A stretch of 64,000 bases of DNA from Hyphomicrobium sp. (GTDB lineage Bacteria; Pseudomonadota; Alphaproteobacteria; Rhizobiales; Hyphomicrobiaceae), in the NCBI RefSeq assembly GCF_003987855.1, contig NZ_RXIZ01000004.1:132220-196219 (forward strand). Direction: 5' to 3'. The notes below the pieces were generated by a model. It was not told the origin of the DNA and did not search any database. It saw only the letters and a list, made by a program, of their open reading frames with translations. Numbering within the stretch: the first letter of the stretch is position 1; every line of letters begins with the position of its first letter. A program made the position numbers and the translations under genes. Below are positions 58,775 through 64,000 of this stretch, in pieces.

Positions 58775-59299
58775 TTACATGAGCCGTCGGCGCGACGCCC
58801 GAAGCGCGCACGTGGCCGGGCAGATCGACTCCGCGCAAAGCATCTGGTTCGTCTTCCGCAGCGCAGCCGCGAGCGCCTGTGCGCCGTTGAGAGTGTCGCC
58901 AATGTCGTCCGACCCGATGAGTGCCGCCGCCGACGCCGTTAGCGCCTGCCGCTCGTCGTGCTGACACGCAGCGATGATGGAGATCGCCAAGCATTCATCG
59001 CGGCAGAAACTGCGGCAGCCGACGGGTGAGATCTCGATATCCCGTTGCGCATTGGCTTTGACCGCGCGCACAAACTTCGAAAGATCAAGAAGCAGCGTCT
59101 TGGCATTCTCAGGTCCGAGCATGCCCGAGAACGTGTTCCACGCGTCTTCCCAGCACTTGATGTCGCCGGTCGATAATCCGGCAAGCCAGCAGCGAAATCC
59201 AACGGCAACCAATCGCTCAGGCGCGCGCGCTGGCAACGGCACGACCTTGGCGGAACGCGTGAGCTGGCCTGAGGAAGACGCGGGTCCGGTATTAGCCAT
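58775..59299 (-). CDS. Conserved-looking cysteine-rich hypothetical protein
   Basis: An ATG at 59299 with GGAGG nine bases upstream opens a 174-aa protein. It carries nine cysteines, including VGCRSFCRDEC and LCAESICPATC, in a mostly helical, soluble sequence with no signal peptide. An ORF extension upstream to 59476 is not favoured by any ribosome site. I do not recognise a domain. Cysteine spacing suggests a metal or iron-sulfur site. It lies convergent with glpD (12 bases apart) and downstream of a sensor kinase on the same strand. Confidence 0.7.
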   Translation of the reverse strand: MANTGPASSSGQLTRSAKVVPLPARAPERLVAVGFRCWLAGLSTGDIKCWEDAWNTFSGMLGPENAKTLLLDLSKFVRAVKANAQRDIEISPVGCRSFCRDECLAISIIAACQHDERQALTASAAALIGSDDIGDTLNGAQALAAALRKTNQMLCAESICPATCALRASRRRLM

Positions 59300-59408
59300 T
59301 GTGCGAGACCTCCAACGCGATGTCCTCGCCGCTGGCGCACATGCCGATGCCAATCGTGAAATAGAGATGTCGCTGAGCGCTAATGTTAGCGCGAAGAGAA
59401 AGACCCAT
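59292..59408 (-). CDS. Possible 38-aa ORF overlapping the start of the Cys-rich gene
   Basis: An ATG at 59408 with GGAG about six bases upstream opens 38 codons whose TAA lies inside the first codons of the Cys-rich gene, so translation could be coupled. The sequence (MGLSLRANISAQRHLYFTIG...) has no recognisable domain. It may be a real leader peptide or coincidence. Confidence 0.25.
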   Translation of the reverse strand: MGLSLRANISAQRHLYFTIGIGMCASGEDIALEVSHNG

Positions 59409-59606
59409 TGTCCGCTCCAATATTCGAGGTTCAAGGCCCCGGTATCGGTTTCCGCCGCGAGCGCGGCGCATGGCACCGCGATGATGCCGTGGAATGAGCT
59501 AACGCGACCTGAGGGACCCGGTCAACCATTTGTAGGTCGCGCGTCGCACATTAGAATTTTTATAATTTTCAAGTAGCTACGGCGAACGGCAGAGACGCGC
59601 GGCGCC

Positions 59607-60851
59607 TCACTTAAATCGGCGCGTGAAGTCGCTGAAGAGGATGGAAATTGCAGTGCCCGTCTTCGCCGAACTCTCGATGTGAATCTCCGCACCCATGTCA
59701 CGAACGAGCGCTTCGACGAGCGGCAAGCCGATGCCGTGCCCGCGCATCCAAGAGTTATCGAGATTGTCTGGGTGAGCTTGGTCACGTGGCAAGCTGCCGT
59801 CCTTCATGCCCGGTCCGTTGTCTCGAACCAAAAGCAATACTCGACCATCCGCGACGTGCCCGGTCGATACGCGTACCGAGCCTCCCTTCGGCGTAAATTT
59901 GATGGCGTTGGTGAGGAGGTTGAGCAGTACCTGACGCACGGCAGTCGGGTTGGCTACGACGTGCGATGCGGACGCTTCCCCAACGCAGGAGAGTTCCAAA
60001 CCGCATGACTCCGCGAGCGCCTGCATACTCGACACGGTGCGCTCCACGATGGCGTGCAGATCGAGCGCGATGAGCTTCAATCCCGGCTCGGCCGGCCGCC
60101 CGCGGTCGGCGAGCAGCGCGGTAATGAGATCGAGAGCGTGTGCCGCGCTCTCGTGGATATCGGCGGCGTAGCTTAGGTAGCGCGCGTTGTGCATCTGGCC
60201 CAGCCGCTCGTCGCGCATGATTTCAGATGCGGCGGCAATGGCGGTCAGAGGCGTCTTCAGTTCGTGCGCGAGCTTCGCCAGATACTCCGCGTCAAGGCTG
60301 GGAGCGGGCTTCTCCGGCTCCGGCATTGCCGCAATGTCGTGCGCTGGATGCGCTTTGTGGGGCGCGCTTGCCGCGGCCATCCCATTGAGACGGGGCGTAG
60401 CGGCAGCGGTGGGTTGACCATCATCGACAGAGTCTATGATCAACAGCAGCGCTCGGGATTTCTGACCATACGCCCGGGACACCCTTGCCTTTACCCGCCT
60501 CAGCCGGCCGCTGTTCCAAAACAGCAGGGTCTCGACATCGCTCTTTCCCGGACCACTGGAGGAGATCTGCCTGAGCTTGACGACCGCAGGCATCCCCGGA
60601 TCGAGCGCGATCGGAAATGTCGCGTAAGCGAAAAGGCCAAGAGCCTTTCCGCCAGGGGCGTTGGCGGAGAGAATTTCCGCTGCGTCAGGGTCGACGACGA
60701 TGGCAGGCTCAGTCGCCGACAATTCGGCGATCGGCGTCGTCCCGTTGTCTTCCGGCAGCGCTGATTTAGCGGCGACCGCCATCGTGAAAGCTCGCCCGTT
60801 CCAACGGCTTATTCGCAAGGCCTCACGCAGATCTACGTGATTTGCGGCCAA
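59607..60851 (-). CDS. Sensor histidine kinase (HisKA, HATPase), soluble
   Basis: The 414-aa protein has no clear membrane helix. A divergent N-terminal sensory region (about 20-150, possibly PAS-like: AIVVDPDAAEILSANAPG) is followed by an H box LAHELKTPLTAIAAASE, an N box LLNLLTNAIKFTPKG and glycine boxes DNGPGM and GHGIGLPLVEALV. It autophosphorylates on the H-box His. No response regulator gene adjoins it, so the partner must be elsewhere. Soluble kinases of this type in Alphaproteobacteria often act in cell-cycle networks, but no specific homology is claimed. Confidence 0.92.
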   Translation of the reverse strand: MAANHVDLREALRISRWNGRAFTMAVAAKSALPEDNGTTPIAELSATEPAIVVDPDAAEILSANAPGGKALGLFAYATFPIALDPGMPAVVKLRQISSSGPGKSDVETLLFWNSGRLRRVKARVSRAYGQKSRALLLIIDSVDDGQPTAAATPRLNGMAAASAPHKAHPAHDIAAMPEPEKPAPSLDAEYLAKLAHELKTPLTAIAAASEIMRDERLGQMHNARYLSYAADIHESAAHALDLITALLADRGRPAEPGLKLIALDLHAIVERTVSSMQALAESCGLELSCVGEASASHVVANPTAVRQVLLNLLTNAIKFTPKGGSVRVSTGHVADGRVLLLVRDNGPGMKDGSLPRDQAHPDNLDNSWMRGHGIGLPLVEALVRDMGAEIHIESSAKTGTAISILFSDFTRRFK

Positions 60852-60980
60852 CCAGAACGAGAAAGGCGAGATTTTCCACTGGGATAATCGGCCAGCGGCC
60901 CCCCAAATCCGAATGAGGAGGCGTTCGCCAAAAAAGGACGCGTTCCCACACTCAGGAGTGGAAACGAGGTCAGTCCAGAG

Positions 60981-61175
60981 CTAGGCCGCGTTGGCCAGTC
61001 CGGCTTCGCGCAACTTCCCGGGGTCACGCTCGCCGCGATCGGCGAGGTCGTAAACTCTCTCGATGATATCATCGACCGGAATGTTGAGAGATTTTTGCTG
61101 AGCTTCCTCGATGATGCTGTCGATCAGACGCTGCAGTTCATCGAGCTCTTCTGAGCTATAATGGCAGAGTGTCAT
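60981..61175 (-). CDS. Small hypothetical protein, 64 aa
   Basis: The ATG at 61175 gives a 64-aa acidic, helical protein (SSEELDELQRLIDSIIEEAQ, then DDIIERVYDLADRGERDPGK). A longer in-frame start at 61226 is possible. No cysteines cluster and no membrane segment is present. I do not recognise a family. It lies upstream of the kinase gene on the same strand (129-base gap) and next to tRNA-His. Confidence 0.6.
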   Translation of the reverse strand: MTLCHYSSEELDELQRLIDSIIEEAQQKSLNIPVDDIIERVYDLADRGERDPGKLREAGLANAA

Positions 61176-61477
61176 GGTAGTCCGTTTTCCCCCGAAAACA
61201 GTCCGTGTCTCCCCTAGCACCTCCAACGTCAGACAGGAAGTTCAGTTCCGACTGTCGGAAAAATGTAATGTTGCGGATGCCAGACCACCCGGAAAACCGC
61301 CGGCACCGCTCAAAGAGCCATAAGTCACGCTTGACCCCTGCGCCGGGCTGTGATGGAACCAGCGCTCGCGAGCACCCTCGGGGCTCCAAATCGGGATTTT
61401 TCGAGGTCCGGCGCTTGGGTAATTTGCACGCGCAAGGCCGGCCGCTCTAAGATTATCCCAAGCCGAATTCGGCCTGT
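61176..61477. other. Intergenic region upstream of tRNA-His
   Basis: About 300 bases with no convincing gene. It contains the upstream region of the 64-aa gene (leftward) and the promoter of tRNA-His (61424-61453). Apparent forward frames are without ribosome sites. Confidence 0.5.
61424..61453 (+). promoter_or_regulatory. Putative sigma70-type promoter of tRNA-His
   Basis: TTGCAC (-35) and TAAGAT (-10) are separated by 18 bases, and the predicted start lies about 20 bases before the tRNA. Confidence 0.55.
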
Positions 61478-61488
61478 GCCGCCTTAGC
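61454..61488 (+). repeat. Inverted-repeat copy 1: tRNA-His leader and 5' end
   Basis: The segment from TATCCCAAGCCG through the 12-bp palindrome GCCGAATTCGGC to the tRNA bases GCCTTAGC recurs, inverted and nearly intact, at 61687-61720. The first 25 bases match exactly; the tRNA part differs by a small indel. Confidence 0.9.
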
Positions 61489-61554
61489 TCAGTTGGTTAG
61501 AGCGCTAGATTGTGGATCTAGAGGTCCCCGGTTCAACTCTGGGAGGCGGTACCA
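61478..61554 (+). tRNA. tRNA-His (GTG), alphaproteobacterial type without G-1
   Basis: The gene has acceptor stem GCCGCCT with AGGCGGT (G1-U72), D-arm TAGCTCAGTTGGTTAGAGC, anticodon stem CTAGA/TCTAG with loop TTGTGGA (anticodon GTG), T-arm GGTTCAACTC and encoded CCA. The base before G1 is T, so no G-1 is encoded, and position 73 is A. Most bacteria have G-1 and C73; the loss of G-1 with A73 is an established alphaproteobacterial trait. AT-richer DNA begins right after it. Confidence 0.96.
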
Positions 61555-61654
61555 ATACAATCAGTAGCTTACTTGGATTGCTCGTTCCGCACGCCTCCTA
61601 AACTTCCCACTTCCTACCATCTCCCTACCATGGTTGCACACTTGGAGCGCTCTG

Positions 61655-61680
61655 CCCCGAGCCCTCGCTTGCGCTCGGGG
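61655..61680. repeat. Stem-loop CCCCGAGC / GCTCGGGG
   Basis: An 8-bp perfect stem with a 10-base loop lies 7 bases from the inverted tRNA-leader copy. No T-run makes a terminator role weak. Confidence 0.6.
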
Positions 61681-61686
61681 ATCTTC

Positions 61687-61720
61687 GCTAAGGCACACAG
61701 GCCGAATTCGGCTTGGGATA
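61687..61720 (-). repeat. Inverted-repeat copy 2: remnant of the tRNA-His leader
   Basis: On the minus strand this reads as the tRNA-His leader (25 identical bases with the EcoRI-type palindrome) followed by GTGCCTTAGC, i.e. a shortened tRNA 5' end. The rest of the tRNA is missing. It looks like a fragment left by a recombination or duplication event. Confidence 0.75.
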
Positions 61721-61926
61721 CGTGCAAGCAAGGGAGACACGCGCCCTTTCAATCATGCTCCATTCTGGAAAGAGAGACGGGGGGTAGCGTATGGGGGGCA
61801 CCGGGGGATGCCTATGCCTCGCCTCGCCCAGAATGACCCCTCAAAAATTACGCTACAAAATTTCAGCAGACTGAGAATCAGAATAGGACTCCCGCTGTTT
61901 GTGAAGACAAGTCGCGGAGTTATTTT

Positions 61927-62433
61927 ATGCCGATTACTATTTCAGACGTGATGATAGCCGCCAGCACATTGGCTAGTCCGGTGATCGCTCTAACAGTCCA
62001 GAGAGTAATGGATGATCGCCGCATAAAGAAAGATCGCCAACTCGCTGTCTTTCGGACTCTCATGGCTACACGAGCAACTAACTTAGCACCCGATCACGTA
62101 GCAGCCGTGAACGCTGTGCCTATCGACTTCTACGGCAACAAGGACATTCTGGATAAGTGGCAGGAGTACTACGATCACCTTTCTAGAGAAGACCTTAGCA
62201 TGGAGGCTTGGGCACTCCGACGAATAGACCTGATGAACTCGTTGCTCTCCTCGATAGGCCGATATCTCAATTACAAGTTTAGCCCCTCAGACATTCAGAA
62301 GATTTATTATCCCAAAGGCCACGGTTCGATTGAGAAGGCTCAAACCACTGTGCTCGATAAGTTGGCAAGCTTCTTGTCGGGAGACACCGCAGTGAAGATG
62401 GAAGTGACTAAACTTCCGGGCACGGGTGAGTGA
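61927..62433 (+). CDS. Membrane-anchored hypothetical protein (DUF6680-like)
   Basis: The 168-aa protein (GGAG upstream of the ATG) has one N-terminal hydrophobic helix (about residues 4-25), a basic RRIKKDRQ stretch on the cytoplasmic side, and a soluble domain with FRTLMATRATNLAPDHVAAV and IDFYGNKDILDKWQEYYDHL. From memory these match the DUF6680 pattern, which should be verified. Function is unknown. It is 59 bases upstream of the deoxyribosyltransferase/TIR-like gene on the same strand, likely one operon. Base composition is AT-richer than the core genes, which suggests transfer. Confidence 0.75.
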   Translation: MPITISDVMIAASTLASPVIALTVQRVMDDRRIKKDRQLAVFRTLMATRATNLAPDHVAAVNAVPIDFYGNKDILDKWQEYYDHLSREDLSMEAWALRRIDLMNSLLSSIGRYLNYKFSPSDIQKIYYPKGHGSIEKAQTTVLDKLASFLSGDTAVKMEVTKLPGTGE

Positions 62434-62492
62434 TAATGAGTGCGTGCGGATATTAGAATCTTAATCGATTGCGTGATGGGGAGGAATGACTG

Positions 62493-63242
62493 GTGACGAA
62501 TGCCAGCTCCGCAACAAGACGATGTTTCGTGATCTCACCTATTGGTGATCCCGGCTCGCCATTTCGATTGCACGCCGACATGGTGTTGGAATCAATTATC
62601 CGGCCCTCTCTTCCTGAATTAGAAGTGCAGCGAGCGGATGAATTCGGGGGTCCTGAGATGATCTCGGACAAGATGATTGAAGCTATCACGACCTGCGAGC
62701 TAGCTGTCGCGGACCTGTCCTTCCTCAACCCCAACGTTTTTTATGAGGTTGGATTAAGGCACATGTCCGAAAAGCCGGTAATTCACATCTGTTCGGAAGG
62801 TACGAAGCTTCCTTTCGATACTTACGGAGTAGGCACCATCTTCTTTGATGTATTGAATTATCACAGCCACTTAGCAGCTCGCAAGAAAATCAAAGAAGCG
62901 GCATCAAAGGTCCTAGCTACTGGATACAAGGTCAGCAACCCAGTCACGCAAGCTCGCGGATCAATGGCGTTGGCAAAAAGCGCAGACCCGCGGGACGTGC
63001 TAATGTCTAACCTGTTAAAGGAAGTGGAGGAGCTGAAGCGCGAGATTAGAAGTGAATCTCGAGAAGCGAGAAGGAGGTCAAGAGTATCTGACCTCTTGGC
63101 AGCGTCAGCTAATTCCGATGTGCCCTCATGGGTTCAACTATCCAAGCCAGCGTGGTCAATCGACACACCAGACAAGAGATGGCCCACGCGCAAAACGGAT
63201 CCTGAGTTAGCACCTAAGAAGCCAGATGAACCCTCAGACTGA
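62493..63242 (+). CDS. Nucleoside-deoxyribosyltransferase/TIR-like nucleotide-processing protein
   Basis: A GTG with GGGGAGGA upstream opens a 249-aa protein. The N-terminal domain (about 9-140) begins RCFVISPIGDPGSP, continues with RADEFGGPEMISDKMIEAI and ADLSFLNPNVFYEVGLRHM, and has Glu85 in the position typical of the catalytic acid of deoxyribosyltransferase/TIR-like folds. The remainder is a charged coiled coil (about 170-200) and a Pro-rich tail. Related domains appear as NAD- or nucleotide-degrading effectors in prokaryotic immune systems. No enzymatic role is shown here. It is paired with the membrane-anchored gene upstream. Confidence 0.75.
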   Translation: MTNASSATRRCFVISPIGDPGSPFRLHADMVLESIIRPSLPELEVQRADEFGGPEMISDKMIEAITTCELAVADLSFLNPNVFYEVGLRHMSEKPVIHICSEGTKLPFDTYGVGTIFFDVLNYHSHLAARKKIKEAASKVLATGYKVSNPVTQARGSMALAKSADPRDVLMSNLLKEVEELKREIRSESREARRRSRVSDLLAASANSDVPSWVQLSKPAWSIDTPDKRWPTRKTDPELAPKKPDEPSD

Positions 63243-63264
63243 CGCAAACATGGTCGTAAACCCA

Positions 63265-63283
63265 ATGATGTAGATGATGTAGC
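63265..63283 (+). repeat. Iteron-like repeat ATGATGTAG x2
   Basis: Two tandem ATGATGTAG units form a 16-base inverted repeat with 63337-63352. They lie in the convergent gap next to a primase-helicase gene. Confidence 0.7.
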
Positions 63284-63336
63284 TGAAAACCCTAACTTTC
63301 TTGAAGTCGATCTCACGTAGAGAGAAAAGGTTTTTT

Positions 63337-63352
63337 GCTACATCATCTACAT
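63337..63352 (-). repeat. Inverted partner of the ATGATGTAG repeat
   Basis: GCTACATCATCTACAT is the exact reverse complement of 63268-63283, 53 bases away, and is followed by TTTTAA. It could be a long-stem terminator or part of a replication origin. Confidence 0.7.
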
Positions 63353-63362
63353 TTTAATCCCT

Positions 63363-64000
63363 TCAATCCAGGCCCGCGAGTATGTCCTCCGCCGAGGTGA
63401 TCCCCACTTGAGGGTAGATCGTCCTTTGTCTTTGCACGTCCTTCTCGAACGGGATCTGAATCTGCCTGCCCTCAAAATTTGAAGAGAGCGACTTTAATCG
63501 CCTATTCAAAAACACCACTCCTTTTGGCTTCCGATGCTTGATTAGCCCTCGCTCGACGCACGCATCTATGAAGTACTTGAGCGGGGCCGGTTCCTCCTTT
63601 TGGGAGACGCACCATTGCAAGTAATCATCGTGGGCCTCCGAGCACCCTAGGCTTTCCTGCATTGTCTCCTCGAGCCTGTCGTTGATGTAACGGCTGACCA
63701 CATCCATATCCGTGCGGTAAGACTCGGTGGCCTCCACACATGACCTTGGCAGTTCCCCTAAAGTGTCCTCGCTGAGGTACTCCCTCGCTCCCTCTGCCAA
63801 CCATGCAAAGATACCTTCCCGCTCCTCTCGCAATAAGCGATCTTTCAGGCCGGGCATCTTGGCCTTGCCTTCAATCTTGGCCTTGAACGGTATGACCACT
63901 ATTCGCCTCCAGAATCCGTGCGAGGCATCTTTGGCTCCTGGCAAGTGATTGGCTTGAAACCAGAGTTTGTGAGAAGGCCTAAATTCAAAGGTCGACTTGT
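63363..64000 (-). CDS. P4/D5-type phage or plasmid primase-helicase, C-terminal part (5' end beyond window)
   Basis: The frame enters from the right edge without a start and encodes at least 212 residues. KSTFEFRPSHKLWFQANHLP and GFWRRIVVIPFKA match the C-terminal end of the SF3 (D5_N/P4) helicase module, where the insert 'E-F-x-P-x-x-K-L' and 'RR-x-x-x-I-P-F' are conserved. The final 110 residues form the winged-helix/D5-like tail. Such proteins initiate replication of satellites, plasmids and integrative elements. An internal ATG at 63944 is not the real start. Confidence 0.88.
   Translation of the reverse strand, partial: KSTFEFRPSHKLWFQANHLPGAKDASHGFWRRIVVIPFKAKIEGKAKMPGLKDRLLREEREGIFAWLAEGAREYLSEDTLGELPRSCVEATESYRTDMDVVSRYINDRLEETMQESLGCSEAHDDYLQWCVSQKEEPAPLKYFIDACVERGLIKHRKPKGVVFLNRRLKSLSSNFEGRQIQIPFEKDVQRQRTIYPQVGITSAEDILAGLD

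Larger units (their letters stand above)
61555..61926. other. Non-coding junction segment of putative tRNA-His island
   Basis: About 370 bases without a supported gene. It holds the direct repeat CCTACCAT, a strong hairpin (CCCCGAGC / GCTCGGGG, 61655-61680), the inverted copy of the tRNA leader (61687-61720), and the AT-rich leader of the next gene. It reads as recombination debris between core and island. Confidence 0.55.

Noticed and set aside
61424-61554. A G-1 residue encoded in tRNA-His
   Set aside because: The base immediately before G1 is T; the upstream G belongs to the leader.
61573-61836. Forward frames in the tRNA-His junction (87 and 105 codons)
   Set aside because: Rich in Pro/Ser/Arg with no ribosome site; they cross the hairpin and the inverted repeat.
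63242-63363. CRISPR-like repeats
   Set aside because: Only two 9-base direct repeats and one inverted copy, too short and too few; more consistent with iterons or a terminator.

Overview
The window is a 64 kb piece of an alphaproteobacterial chromosome, most likely from Hyphomicrobiales (Rhizobiales) and plausibly the Hyphomicrobium/Hyphomicrobiaceae side. I infer this from GC-rich, densely packed genes, the irr-fabA-fabB-fabI cluster, the tsaB-rimI-fur-plsC-miaB-phoH-ybeY-corC-lnt-HTH-metK order, an OlsB-type ornithine-lipid acyltransferase, a DUF448/L7Ae fusion between nusA and infB, and a tRNA-His with A73 and no G-1. No 16S gene is present, so genus is inference.

Layout. 1-2.8 kb: a TPM-domain gene (cut by the left edge) with lemA, then small secreted Gly/His- and His/Trp-rich proteins and tRNA-Gly(GCC). 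3.0-8.5 kb: a YbaK/ProX deacylase, a thioredoxin-TPR protein, a LON-domain protein, Trm112, a hybrid histidine kinase and an OlsB-like acyltransferase. 8.5-21.4 kb: malic enzyme, mutS, glnD, murJ, trpS, a universal stress protein, an Nfu scaffold and a RutE-like reductase. 21.4-32.6 kb: the long forward cluster tsaB to trmB (tRNA modification, metal regulation, phospholipid acylation, 16S maturation, lipoprotein acylation, SAM synthesis). 32.7-42.9 kb: the canonical rimP-nusA-ylxR-infB-rbfA-truB-rpsO-pnp operon, closed by a strong bidirectional terminator. 43-47.8 kb: leftward fabA-fabB-fabI-murI with divergent irr. 47.8-54.7 kb: SH3 protein, D-2-hydroxyacid dehydrogenase, a SRPBCC-M50 protease, moeB-like, cysK, dut and coaBC. 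55-61.2 kb: a DUF4212-SSS fusion transporter, glpD, a Cys-rich unknown, a histidine kinase and a 64-aa unknown.

At 61,478 a tRNA-His gene marks a change of character. From 61,555 to the right edge the DNA is visibly AT-richer, with no core genes. It holds a short membrane-anchored protein, a nucleoside-deoxyribosyltransferase/TIR-like protein, and on the other strand the C-terminal end of a P4/D5-type plasmid/phage primase-helicase, with short iteron-like repeats between them. I read this as the first 2.5 kb of a tRNA-associated genomic island. The two-gene module at 61,927-63,242 is the best candidate for an undescribed (possibly defence) system. No integrase or second attachment site lies inside the window.

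The ordinary genes form coherent functional blocks: translation and RNA metabolism (rimP to pnp, trmB, miaB, tsaB, trpS), envelope building (murJ, murI, fabA/B/I, plsC, olsB, lnt), and iron/heme-responsive control (fur-like, irr). Several very short reading frames with plausible translation signals (2013-2186, 16643-16810, 54975-55067) are listed as candidate small proteins.
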